Shown here: one piece after another, positions 1-11,273 of the stretch
Numbering within the stretch: the stretch's first letter is position 1
Layout of the letters: each line of letters opens with the position of its first letter
Origin: Marisa cornuarietis
Lineage: Eukaryota; Mollusca; Gastropoda; Architaenioglossa; Ampullariidae
Reading direction: 5' to 3'
Length of the DNA stretch: 64,000 nt
NCBI GenBank assembly: GCA_004794655.1
Contig: SMMW01000001.1
Span: 19,664,501 to 19,728,500, forward strand
The notes under the pieces: model-generated
The model's database searches: none
Told to the model about the DNA's origin: nothing
Seen by the model: only the letters and a program-made list of their open reading frames with translations
Made by a program: the position numbers and the translations under genes

Positions 1-423
1 TATCGACGGTCAGCCCTGTAAACAGGTGTCAGCTACAAACAGAAATATGTCAGAGTCGAGATTCATACCAACAATATCCGATTTACACAGTCATGGTGAC
101 ATGCGTTTTCTTTGTTTCAAGTCATTTTTTTTCTTGGTAACATAGTCGTACGTTTTTTTACCCAGTAATGCAGATCACTATAACTTATCTAAAACCCTTC
201 TTGAAACTGTGTCAGATACAGGTGTCAGTCAGCATGTGTCTCGGGGTGAGAATAAGTATGTCAATTGGTGTGAACTCGCGTATAGTGTGCAGCCTGCGAG
301 TGTGTACCAGTAACACGTCAACCCGCAACACACGTGTGAATGTCTTTCTGTGTCTAGTAAAACTTTCAAAGCGGTAGACGTCAACATTGCTTATATCATA
401 CACTTGTGGAAACATTTTGTCAG

Positions 424-1242
424 GTGCTGGTGTCCTTAAATATGTGTCTCGTGGTGGGGCTCTCAGTGGACTACGTCGTGCACCTGGCGGAAGGATACCA
501 CATGTCACATGCACGGGATCGTCTTGGTCGTCTGCAAGATGCGCTGAGGTCAATGGGCTTGCCAGTCTTCTCTGGAGCGTGTACCACCCTAGGAGCCTCC
601 TTCTTCACATTCTTCGCGCAGATACAATTTTTCTATCAGGTATAAATAACCTCTCTCTCGCTCTTCCTCAATCTCTTTCTTTCTCTTTTTTGTTGACATT
701 CCTTTACATTAATTTTTATTGAATTAATTTTAAACCAATACTGATTTTTGTATCAAACAGGATTGACACTGTTCTACTTCATCTTTCTATACAAATAGAT
801 CTTCTTTAATTTAAAAAGGAAATGAATTATTTTTCATAAAACTCCTATGTGGGATTCCTTGAGAAAGTACCAATCAAATTTTGCGTCTTGCGTTATCAAA
901 AAAATCAAACAAATGTGACTGAAAAAAACATTAGGATGTATATGCATTTAAAAGATTTTTATCAGTTTATTAAAATACCAGTTAGCGATTTATAAACATT
1001 AGAGCAATTTCATGATTTTTGATCTTCTCTCTGTGGTATAGTTTGGGATCTTAATGTTCTGCACCATTGGTTTCTCGCTGCTGTTTTCCATGGGATTGTT
1101 CACTACACTGATGGGCATCATTGGACCGGAAGGGGACACTGCAGACGTCAGGGCAATAGCCAGCCGTTGCCTGTTTTGTTTGGTCCCTACTAGCCGAAAA
1201 AACAAACGGTCCAGCGAAAAGATGAGAACGAAGAGCACTTGA
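424..1242 (+). CDS. Dispatched-family (RND/sterol-sensing) membrane protein, C-terminal end, 5' partial
   Basis: Two exons are visible, 424-639 and 1042-1242, joined in phase 0; the rest of the gene lies upstream of the window. Exon A follows a TTTTGTCAG acceptor and ends CAG before GTATAA. Exon B follows a TATAG acceptor and ends at TGA. The protein reads VVGLSVDYVVHLAEGY, then a short arginine-rich linker, then a TTLGASFF segment and FFAQIQFF, and in exon B hydrophobic helices and MGIIGPEGD. This is the second-half transmembrane block of the Patched/Dispatched RND superfamily: the family's G-x-x-x-D-Y helix, then the GA-x-TTLG helix, then the last helices. Dispatched proteins export lipid-modified Hedgehog, and related DISP3/PTCHD proteins handle sterols. 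I infer Dispatched rather than Patched from the SVDYVVH and IGPEG strings; which paralogue cannot be decided from 139 residues. The tail after the last helix is short, basic and serine-rich. Confidence 0.82.
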
Positions 1243-1646
1243 AATCCTAGACAACTGGGCAGTTAAATGTCTTCATCTGGATGTATTGTATCTGAATTTC
1301 TCATAAACCAATATCAGGCTACCTTAAATACGTAATATGTCCTTAGTGCCATTTAGTCATGAGCTCTTTACTGTATCTAGAAAGCATTTTTCAAAAGTCT
1401 GCAGACTATAATATGCCGGAGATGATCACTAAAGTTCACTGTACTGACACATCAGAAGACTGTTGTCACCACTTGTCATCTTGTGCCACATGATGATGAA
1501 CCACACTTCAACATGTCGCTTATCTCTGCATTCTTTGGTAAAATACTCTACCAGTTGTGTATCATATCGTATACCATCGGACCTCAAATGCTGTGCAGAA
1601 GGTTACGCGATTCATAATAATTAGTATTAAGATCACATCATCCTGA

Positions 1647-1652
1647 AATAAA
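1647..1652 (+). terminator. Poly(A) signal candidate for the Dispatched-like gene
   Basis: AATAAA lies about 405 bases after the stop codon on the coding strand. It is the first canonical hexamer downstream, so it is the simplest 3' end for this transcript. A second AATAAA lies near 1911, beyond a CA repeat. Confidence 0.45.
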
Positions 1653-1805
1653 TGAGATATGCTGAATCATCGGTGGGTCTGTAACTGAGCTTCCTCTGAA
1701 AAAAATATTTTGAAAACTTTAAAGATGTATATCTATATATTTTTTATATTCTGTTTTTTTAAGTGTCGAGGGCAGTGAAAAGTGAAGCAGATTGCACTTG
1801 CACGT

Positions 1806-1840
<35 letters not shown>

Positions 1841-2556
1841 AGCGCGTACGCACAAGCATTCTATTTCTTTCTTTCTTTCTGTCTCTCTTTCTACGAAATC
1901 GTCGGAGAAAATAAATAAGCAAATAGCGTATTCTATGAAATAATACGTCCTCTAGAGACGATTACGTGAAACTGAGAACAAGTTCATTTCTGTTCATTGT
2001 TATGTTTTGAATATTGTTAAACCAGCTGAGCTGAGTTCATCTGGTTGGAAACAAAGACAAGGACAACCACTATCGATATTTTTCTTCAGCGCCATTTCTT
2101 TCCCTACTTTTTTTCTATGCGGATGCATCATTTCATAACATGTCGTTTCGCCATTCTTTCTGTAAATATTTTTAATAATACCTGTTTTATATTGCAGGCC
2201 TTCAAACAAAATTTGTACCTTTACCTAATGAACCGTCTGCTACTTTACTGCTGTAGTGTTATAATCGTGAACAGAGAGAGGAAAGCGCACCGTGGTGACC
2301 GGAGATGTCGGGATTGATAACTATAATAAGTCGAGGATGAAAAATGCAACACTCTTCATCTTGCCGCAGTTCAGAATGAATATGCCTTTACTAGTTGTAT
2401 GTGTATGTCATTGTGTAAACCCGCACACTCCACTGCTTGAAAGATGGGTTTCAATACATGCTAAATGAATAGGAAATGCATGTAACAGTAACATACTGTA
2501 ACACTTTTGTGTTTTTCGAAAAGTACATAAATAACTACCAAGGAGGCTCCTATACT

Positions 2557-2562
2557 TTTATT
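2557..2562 (-). terminator. Poly(A) signal candidate for the beta-lactamase-like gene
   Basis: Reverse-strand AATAAA about 240 bases beyond the stop codon at 2804. No closer canonical hexamer was seen. Confidence 0.4.
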
Positions 2563-2803
2563 TTTTCAGATGTTATTAATTTTATGTAAACGTATTCATA
2601 ATTTCATGAAAAATATGATACTAAATATACATCAATAATCACGCTTGAGCGTTGTTATTGATATAAGTAATTGCTGGACATTTGTCAGTGAACTGCACTC
2701 GCATTCACAATTCACTCTTTATGGACATTTTGTATGCAGCGAAACACGATAGTAACCCTCACTCAACCAAACTTGGAGTTTGAAGACATACAGAGACTTG
2801 CAG

Positions 2804-3528
2804 TTAGCCAATCACAGCAGCTTCGCTTTTTCTGTAGAAAATGGGAACAACGGGACTCTCGAAACCAGGGGCCTTGACCCCGTACACATCATCGCTGCCG
2901 ACCAAGAACTCGAAGGTCATGTTAAGGATGGGCGGGTCTTTGAGCCATCGTCCCTGAAACCTGTTACCTACACTCGCCTGCAACCTCCAGTGTCCAATTC
3001 CATAGGTTAGCTCCAACTGACTGACCTCTGTATTCAGCTGCACTCTCAGCTCGCCATATGCACCGTGGCCAAACACCCCCACATAGCTGGCTAGTGGAAG
3101 TGAGGCTGCACGTGCCACGACCTGCTCAGTGCTTGTATACTTCCGCCTGATTGGATGGGATTTTTCGATGATGTCATTCCCAGCGTATTGAAAATTATGG
3201 ATAAGTGGCTCTGTCGGTGAGTTCCTCTTGGCACGTGCTGAGCTCGATTTCCACGGGTCAGGGAAGGTGCAGATAGTCGACGAGTTTATCCAAGGGGAAA
3301 AACCCATAGCCAGGTCTGCCAGGAAGGTGTGTAGTGCGGTTCGAAACTCAAAGCTGTGACACAGAAGCATGGACATCAGGAATAATTTTAGGTAATGATG
3401 AAGAAGATGATGGTGATGATAATAATAATAATAATAACAACACAATAAGAATAGTAAATTTATAAAGCACATATTCTTGTACAGTAATTTAGGGCACACA
3501 CATGAAAGAATACATGAATACATGGGCA

Positions 3529-3587
<59 letters not shown>

Positions 3588-5876
3588 TATGAGAAGAGAA
3601 AAAAATAAAGTTTCAAGAGACGTTGTGAAGAAAGAGAAGTTACGGAGTACAGTTCCTTCCATATAAGAGAATCAGATACAGAAAAGGAACCAGAAGAAGG
3701 CTGGTCCGGGGAATGCAAAGCCTGAGGGGATCAAAAGAGGATCCGAGAGAAGGAGGTGGTGTGTAAACAATGAAGTGAGATAGATAGGTATGTGGGGGCA
3801 GAGCCATTAAAGTATTTATAAGAGGATGTTAGCTTTATGTTGAATGCACTTAGATGTTGGGAGTCAGTGGAGTGTAGCTGGGAAAGGAGTGGTGTCATCA
3901 GTTTTATTCTACGGTTCCCTGAACGATCACCACCTACATCACCTTTGCAACGACTCCTACCACACCTCACTGCTACAGAACAAAGTCTTCAATGTAACTC
4001 AGTTTCATGTAAACATCGCATCATGCACTTAGTAAATAGCTGCCTTTTGCTCTACTGGCCACCTTATTAATTGATTGGTTTACTGGTTTATACTGGTTTA
4101 CCATCCCGTGTCCCCTTTGCAGGTCATTATCTCTGTCATCGGATTGACCTACTTGTTATCGTCACCAGTTGCCGTGGAGAAGATCCCGATGTTCTCGTCG
4201 CGTAAGAGTGTGATGTAGGAGTTGTAGCCGAAGGTTGAGCCTGAGTGATGCGCTGTTCGATACCCTGCATACATACGCATACATACATACACACAATGTT
4301 CGTCTTTTGGAACCGTTGATAATGGGTCGGGGAGGGTGGATGGATCATGCTCAACCACTTTCACATCAGCTTCTTTACATCCGATGATGATCCGTAGTAT
4401 ATATATATATACACACACACACGAAAACGAAGCACGCACGCACCTCTGTAGTATCCAAGTCTCCACCCAAGAGCGTAGGTGTCGCCACTGAAGGTTTGCG
4501 GTGTGGCTGGCCTCATGTAGCGCCTGGCGTAGGTGGAGAGCGGGATGGTGTTGTGGGGTTTGAGCAAGATGTCGGTCAGGCCATGTACAAGGACTCGCCG
4601 CCCGCCCGCTGCCGACCCGTCGTTAAGCAGACACAGCAGCCACTGCGCCATCTCGCGGGCGGAACTCAACATGTTCCCGGAACCTATGAACGACCCCCAG
4701 TGTCTGCAACAGGTGAAGAAGAAGACAAAAAATGCTAACAGTCTCGGTTACTGGAGAGCGCTTGGTTCCACCCTTACAACCCAAACAAGCACATATATTT
4801 GAACTCTGCCTATTGTTTACCTGTCTGTCGGTCGGTCTGTCTCTATTTATTCATTACATATCTTTTGCTTTTTTATTTTATTATGTTGAAGATGTGTCAT
4901 CTCTCTCTCTATATATATATATCTCTTTATGTGTGAGGTGGGGTGGGATGTTTTGTGATTCGCGCCCGATCTCATCCCTAAGAACTAAAAAAAAAATCCA
5001 GACTGAAAAACACTTGAAAAATAGATTGAAAACCCGAAAAATCTTAAGATTGGCCTGTCAGGGTATCGCAGTTTCAGAGTCTTAGCATTTTTCAGCTGGC
5101 ATGAATACAGCGTAAGCATTCGCTTTACCTGGACAGTTTTAACCTGAGTTCCTAGGATAAAAGTGCGAATCTCTTGTTTTTAACTTACCTAATGAAGTCC
5201 AGTGAACACTTTACCATTCCCAGCCCACTTTCAGAGCACATGGGGATTGCCACGTTGTCACTAAAATCGACTTGTGTGACGAATGTAGACCGATTCATCC
5301 CGAGGGGGGTGAAAATATTTTCCTTCACCTGTGACAAAGAAACAATGCTTCATAGAATTCATGGTGAATGCACTTCTTAACAAGCCACAACTTGGCGGTC
5401 ACGGGCTGTCTTTGCTTGCCATAGAATCTCCTTGACAAACACAGTAAGTTTGTTGTGACTGTTCTCCTTTAAGAGAGTTAAAACTGCTATGATGATTTTT
5501 ATTTTTCTAAATTTGTTCGCTTACATGCAGCAGCATTTGTGTGGAGTACGTCCCCGTCTTAGTGTAAATCAAAAATTTTTTGCGTTCTGAAATACTTCAG
5601 ATGTTTGCTGGTTGTACCTAATACCGCAGTCTCCGACAGTATGGGTGTTAAAATTACAGCAAGCTCAATCACTTGCCCGCTCAACAGATATGCAGACAGT
5701 AGGACGGTCGTGAAGAACAGACACAGACATAAAGAACCCACCATGTCCTCCCAAGGTCGCCCTCCAAGACGCTCGGTAATAACAGCAGCGAGGGTGTACA
5801 TGAGGTTGTTGTAGAAAAAGGAATCTCGAAAACCTCCCTCCTTTGGCAGGTACTGTAGTCTTCTATTAAGTACAAT

Positions 5877-5974
<98 letters not shown>

Positions 5975-8758
5975 GAGCTGAGAGAGAGGAGCTAAAAATT
6001 TCCCTCAATTAAGTAACTCAATTGAATCAAACCATCGACGTACATCTATGGACCGCTGCCTGTTTGCCGAGACCAAGTCTTAGCCTCTCGCGAAGATGTA
6101 GGCCGCCAGGTCTCGGCGAACCATTTAGCAGTTTAATATCCGGAGCAGCGATGAAATTCCTGAAGTCAACAATAGATTTGCAATAAATCTGTTACGCAGT
6201 TACTTTCTTTTTCTTTTGATAGCAAAAATTCTTGCACTCCAGTTCCTACGACTTAGAACCAATAAGCGGAAAACGCAAGAATACCTATCATGTGCTCTTC
6301 TTCATGGTGTTGATATCTAAACCGGAAGCAAATTTGTGCTTTGGCCTCGTTCTAGACGTTTACACGAAAAGTCCGTCTGCAAGCCGTCCAGCAGAGATAT
6401 ACGTCCGTGATCAAACCTTTATGAGATTGGCTAGTCTACGTATATGCTCTCCTTTTGTGACAAGCCTTTTGATTTTGTGCTGGATATTAAGGAATCAGTT
6501 TGTCATCTAGTTTCCTTCTGGCTCCTATTTTCATTTCGTGTTGCAGAAAACAGGAACAGGACCTGGGAACGATTTCGCGTGAACAATGTACTAATATAAA
6601 GGCAACCACTGCGCTACCGGGAGCCACACGCACTTTTCACGACCTGTGCTGACTCAGCACTTACTCGGCCAAATTGTGTCTGGTGATGTCCGTACTCAGG
6701 CGGATGTAGTTGTTTTCCGGGATGCCCACCCGATGAGCCAGCAGATCTTCAATAGTAGCATAAGTGGACCTTAGAGAGTCGTTGAACATGGACCCCTTGT
6801 CGAAAATGTGGTAGACGTTGGTCGACAGACTTCGGCTTTTTTGACAGAGAACAGAGTGCAACCATTAAAACTTAAATCTATTTTTTTTAAATTAAGAATA
6901 AAGGGAAAATGTTGATAGAGAATGGAGAAAGACGTCTGTTATTCACTTCATGTTAATATAAACAAACATTAGAGGGCAAAAGCAAACTATAACTTGTTCT
7001 TGCTAAGATGAGACACAATCACTCACTGGGAAGGATGGCCCGATATTCTTTTACTCATTCTCTTGACAACCGACTATCTGACTCACGGGGTCAGTGAGTC
7101 GGTGGTCAAGAGAATGAGTAATCGTTTCCTCACTCATTCACTGTATAATTATCGTTAAGAAGAAAACGGAAGCCAATAGGTGACAGTCACTGTTTCCATT
7201 TCAAGCCATGTTTTTGCAACCTAAGTTACTAACCTGGGGTCGGCGGAAAGGATGTTTGCCAACAGCGCTGATGTGAATGCCTTGGTCAGGGAAGCGATAC
7301 CAAACAAAGTGTCTGGAGTCACTGGCTCGTGTGTATCCGGACTTCTGACCCCATACCCTTTGGTCACCAGCACCTGTTCAACGAAGCCCGGCAGACAAAT
7401 GGCTATAGTTATATCAATAAGTAGGCCTGACAAGAGGGAGGGACAGGGAAGGATAGTATACCCGGGCTCGCGGCTGTGGAGTGGGCCCGGCTTAGTTCAG
7501 TAATTATTTTTTTTTTAACAAAACTAAAAAGAAAAGGCATCTCGAAGAAAAAATACATAAAGATCGAACTTCAAAGAACGCTGTAAAATCGAATAGGCTC
7601 CCCCACTATTAGAGTTACTGCGAAACGAAATGTAGATATTACCAGTCAAATTATAACTTGTAAGCATACTGTTAGATACTGGGAAAATAATAAACGATTA
7701 CGATGAATGAGTATTTCGAGGAGCCCGGATAGGTCGTCTGCCTCGGGGCTGGTGCTAGCTTTCGGCGGCCCCGGCAATAAGGTCAGAGTCGTGAGTGTGT
7801 GTGTGTGTGTGTCTGACTTCTTTATGATTTAATAAAATATATGTGATTAATAATTCTGCTATTTCAATGGGCGAACAAGTTACAAACTGTTTTTCCTGAA
7901 CTGCCAGTGTGTGTGTGTGTGTATATGTGTGTGTGTCGTTATAGTTTATGTCGATGTAAGCGACTTCCTTCAAGTTGGCCCCGTGGCCTAATGGATAAGG
8001 CGTCTGACTTCGGATCAGAAGATTGCGAGTTCGAATCTCGTCGGGGTCGATAACTTCCTTTTTCTTTTTCGGGGAAATTATTTCTATTCCCGACAATATT
8101 ATTCACTAGCTTCACAAGGGAGGTTAGAATTTTAAGGTCGTTCTTTAACTTTGCATTGAGTTTATTGTTTCTAGCTCGTTTGAGTGAGATTCTAGCCGAC
8201 CTTTTTTGTGTTTCAGCTTTTTTGTAAGGATGATGCCCATCTCTCCCTTACTGCTTTATCTCTTCCAGCGCTTTAAGAAGTCATGTACTCCTTCAAACAG
8301 CTGAGTTAGATAAGGGAAGTACACTGCGCAACTCGGGTATCGAATCAGTTTACATTTCCCGTCCATGTATACTGTTTGCATACGGACTCACGTGTACACG
8401 CACTAATAAACTTAAATGAACTAATGACCCAAGACCGAAATGTTGTTAATTACTATGCCGTACTTGCATAATGTATCTAAGTACTATCGTGCTTCCACAA
8501 TATAACTTTCTGCGCTAAACCTTTGCTATCCGCACCCTGTGATTAGCTAAAGAGGACAACACGAACCTGACCATCCTTCACGATCCCCACGGCGAGGCCT
8601 GGGATGTTTCTGCACTTCATTCCATGTTCGATCACCTCGTCCATCCGCTGCTGAAAAGCGGCAGGAAGTTCCGCAGCAGTCGTCTGAATCGCCGTCACCA
8701 GAAGCATCATCACGAACGGCAGCAGCATCTTACCTCTCATCCTGGGATTTACCATCAT
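2804..8758 (-). CDS. Secreted beta-lactamase-like serine hydrolase (gigasin-6/LACTB type), 8 exons
   Basis: Exons (reverse strand): 8567-8758, 7234-7373, 6665-6835 (or from 6829), 5742-5862, 5189-5328, 4444-4703, 4153-4264, 2804-3353. Phases match at every junction and give about 561 residues. The N-terminus is hydrophobic (MLLPFVMMLLV) and looks like a signal peptide; ATG at 8758, 8755 and 8740 are all possible starts. The three active-site boxes of the penicillin-binding/class C beta-lactamase fold are present and in order: S92-L-T-K95, Y185-N-N187 and H348-S-G350, the last in the KTG position. LLAHRVG and YNNLMY are also family landmarks. The last exon adds a C-terminal domain of about 180 residues with alternating hydrophobic strands. 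Related animal proteins include mitochondrial LACTB and oyster shell-matrix gigasin-6; substrate is unknown. The eight introns argue against bacterial contamination. Exon 5 (5189-5328) contains IFTPLGMNRSTF and is too short to show as a long open frame. Confidence 0.88.
3354..4152. repeat. Intron 7 of the beta-lactamase-like gene: CA/TA repeat and dispersed repeat remnant
   Basis: A CA run at about 3532-3571 passes straight into a TA run. The stretch from about 3640 to 3935 (TGGGGGCAGAGCC and GGGAGTCAGTGGAG-type text) has the look of a degraded retroelement 3' region, similar in style to the block at 29.9-30.4 kb. No open frame survives. This is resemblance only, not an alignment. Confidence 0.4.
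5879..5970. repeat. (CA)46 microsatellite beside a splice acceptor
   Basis: Perfect CA dinucleotide array of about 92 bases. In the sense of the beta-lactamase-like gene it is a (UG)n run that ends about 15 nucleotides before the intron 3 acceptor at 5863. It gives rise to meaningless Cys-Val open frames. Confidence 0.95.
7053..7119. repeat. Short perfect-type hairpin in intron 2 of the beta-lactamase-like gene
   Basis: Arms 7053-7074 and 7098-7119 read ACTCATTCTCTTGAC(A/C)ACCGAC against its reverse complement, with one mismatch and a 23-base loop. The loop itself contains a smaller GACTCAC/GTCAGTGAGTC inversion. It could be a small foldback element or a structured intronic RNA. Confidence 0.75.
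7977..8049 (+). tRNA. tRNA-Arg (anticodon UCG)
   Basis: A complete 73-nucleotide cloverleaf. The acceptor stem GGCCCCG pairs with CGGGGTC, with one G-U pair at 2-71. The D arm contains CCTAATGGATAAGG. The anticodon stem TCTGA/TCAGA encloses the loop CTTCGGA, giving anticodon TCG for the arginine codon CGA. The T arm GCGAG/CTCGT holds TTCGAAT, and the discriminator base is G. The internal A box (TGGCCTAATGG) and B box (GTTCGAATC) are intact, and a CTTTTTC run just downstream fits a Pol III terminator. There is no intron. It lies inside intron 1 of the beta-lactamase-like gene on the opposite strand. Confidence 0.93.
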
Positions 8759-8951
8759 CCCTGGCCACACACACTACAGCAGGACTCGTCACCACAGTCT
8801 GTCAGACAGCCTGCAGTGTGAGGTCAGGTTGTTTCACTGATGTTTGTCAAAACAGATAAGAGATAAGAAATGATATGAAGCCACACTGCTCGCCTCTTGT
8901 TGCCTCGCACACTACTCTGAGCTTTCAGTCCGCTCAAAAGAAGGTCAGTAC

Positions 8952-9493
8952 CACGGACCTCTATTACTGGATAAGTAACTCGGGGTCAAATCCGGTATCA
9001 GTCTCGTGTTTCCTTTAGACTTTAGAGAGACCTCGTGTTTCCGGTCCTTTGGTTGCAATACCTTAAATTAATTCTTAAAGTATATGGGTTTTTCCGTAAC
9101 AGAACAATCTATACAGCTGTTTCCAAAAGTATCAAAAACAATTCTTTTTTTAATTATTAGTGGTAAAACAAGCCATCAGCATTTGCTGTGACGCTTTTTA
9201 TATGATAAAATTGTCGATAAACCCAAATGCGTTTTCTATAAACAAACAGAATACATTTTACAGAAGATACTACTGTTTGTTTTGTAATCAGTCTTCTTTC
9301 ACAAAGGTTCTGATGACAGAAAAACTTCAATTTCTCACTTGTAAAATTTCTTCGATGTCATAAAGATCCGCCATGTTGGCAGAAAACGGAAGCGAAAGCT
9401 CTTCCTTGTTAGGGTTTGTGACGATTGTGACTCCTATGACAGGGCAAAGAGGTAGCGAATGGGAGACACTTATCCAGTAAATGAAGGTCCGTG
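8952..9493. mobile_element. Non-autonomous DNA transposon (MITE), copy 1, hAT-like, with 8-bp target duplication
   Basis: 542 bp. The left end starts CACGGACCTCTATTACTGG and the right end is the near reverse complement, ending AAGGTCCGTG, so terminal inverted repeats are about 25 bp. GTCAGTAC occurs at 8944-8951 and again at 9494-9501: an exact 8-bp target-site duplication. An 8-bp duplication fits hAT or P superfamily elements; hAT is only my working guess. It has no transposase. On the reverse strand from 9374 it keeps a short open start (MADLYDIEEILQ) followed by GTGAGA, a splice-donor-like sequence. The same feature is conserved in copy 2 at 32378-32903, which lies in the opposite orientation. 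It is upstream of, and outside, the beta-lactamase-like coding region. Confidence 0.82.
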
Positions 9494-9534
9494 GTCAGTA
9501 CTCTGACCTTTCAGTCCACTCAAAAGAAGGTCAG

Positions 9535-10848
9535 ACAAACGATTATTGTGTTGACCACGCCACTCTCACTTACAAACTTTGGAAGAATGTTGAGTGGATT
9601 AAAATAACAGTAAAAAATTTGTTTTTGAGATATTCATTTTTTTTAATATAACTATTTCTAACCCTCAAACCCGAGAGTAAGTCTCTTTAACAGGCAGAGA
9701 GAGAGAGAGAAAAAAAAAGGGGGGGAGGAGAGGACTGGTGGAAAAATGAGATAACAGTTATCATGGTGACGTCTTCTGTCGAAAAATTCCACCTGAAAAA
9801 ACAGCTTTTCCTAGGGAGAGAGTCCCATTGCCCCATCTGTCAGCAAACACGTTCGACCCTGGTATTTGTATGGTTGTCTACCTTCTTTACAATTTGTCTA
9901 TAGTTTTTTAAGGGTTGGCACTTTTATTTTATTTATTATCATACCTTATGCTTGGTTATAGTTCTGATGATGATGATGAGGAGGAGGAGGAGGGGGAGGA
10001 GGAGGATGTACATACACACGTGCAAACACGAATGCAAAACACGTCATAAGGTAAGCATCAAATGCACCTTCATACACGGCTGCAGGCACGTGAATGTCAA
10101 GGTTTTATTTCGTAAATATTGTCTGTTTTGTTCTTCAAGCTTCAAGACTTCTTTTTCGGATTTCTGTGCTTCTGTTTTATTAGACTGGTGCGCTCAGTCC
10201 CTCTGGTGACTTTGCGGTGTTTTGGTGTGTGTGTACACTTGCTTCGCTGCCCGGCTGTCTGCAGCTCACTTCCCTGGTAGCTAACAGATGCATTATTATT
10301 ATTTACATTTAAACAGCGGCTGAAGTCGCACCTGTTCCATGCTTCTTTTATCTGACTGCCCACGTGTGCTTATGCGCTTGAGCGTAAGAAAACGAAGAAC
10401 GTGGCTCTGTGACTTTTGCGTGTATTATTGTTCGTAAAGCATAATTGTTATTCCGTAAATACAATTATTATTACCCTGCTCGGGTATGACTTACATCGCA
10501 TAAGCAAATTCATGTGATCTTATATTTCGATTAGTCTTTGTCTATTATTTATTCAATTATTTAGTATTATAATATATCAATCATAAAGCAAGTAATCAAT
10601 ATTTATTAAAAGATTTCTTTTCACAAATCATTTTTTGCATTTTTTAAAATTATATAAACATACAAAATGAGAACTCAGGTGGAGAGTGTGAGATAAATAA
10701 CAAAATATAACCTAGCACGCTCCACAGCAAATCTCATTTGAATTTTGGCACAAAATCATTGGAGCAGTACTCAATTTAGTATTAACAAATTTGTGATAAA
10801 CAGGGGTGGAGAAGTTGAGAGTTGCCACTAACAAGTCCAGAGAAATGC

Positions 10849-10884
<36 letters not shown>

Positions 10885-11273
10885 AAGAGCAGTACTCTGG
10901 TTAAATAACGGAATATTTTTTAATGTACTACGCATCGTTTTACTTGATGTAGTTTTAGCAACACGAGTATAATTATACGCTTCTTAACAAAGAATACACA
11001 AATAAAAAAGTGCTGCTATCCATTAAATGCTATAATATACAGTTCGCCGCCACCACCACTACCACCACCCATGGTCGCACATCTCTGACTCCAGTTCACC
11101 ACTCATTTTGTAATATTTTGATAAGCTGTCACCTTCCTAAACGTCTTATGCAGAAGGATCGGCTGCAGTTCAGTATATTTTCAATCAATATATATATATA
11201 TCGTTAATTATCGCTAATCATTATTATAAACCCAACGGCCCACCCGGAATCTGCAGTCAGGTCACCCTTTTCT
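9535..11273. other. Intergenic: LINE 3' fragment, simple repeats, nothing else
   Basis: A short forward-strand frame at 10305-10353 reads TFKQRLKSHLFHASF then stop. This matches the FK-x-R-L-K-x-H-L-F ending typical of CR1/L2-type LINE reverse transcriptases, so the stretch from about 10200 to 10480 is probably a LINE 3' end. GAT/GAG repeats occur at 9966-10006, and GT/GA runs at 10850-10885. The rest is AT-rich with no exon I can support. Reverse-strand AATAAA near 10612-10617 could end the gene at 11274. Confidence 0.45.

Larger units (their letters stand above)
1243..2803. other. Intergenic: 3' UTR of the Dispatched-like gene and unique AT-rich DNA
   Basis: Holds the presumed 3' UTR, a CA dinucleotide run at about 1806-1838, a short TTTC-rich patch, and at 2557-2562 a reverse-strand AATAAA that could serve the beta-lactamase-like gene, 240 bases past its stop. 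I see no convincing exon here; the short open frames have no splice signals or recognisable motifs. Confidence 0.6.

Noticed and set aside
5681..6008. Long Cys-Val open frames over the CA repeat (also at 1719-1922, 3500-3571, 42148-42333 and 46364-46555)
   Set aside because: They are translations of CA/GT microsatellites. Only the part at 5742-5862 is a real exon, shown by its splice sites and active-site motif.
2804..8758. Bacterial contamination or recent transfer as the source of the beta-lactamase-like gene
   Set aside because: Eight exons with normal GT-AG introns full of the host's microsatellites, and known animal relatives (LACTB, gigasin-6).
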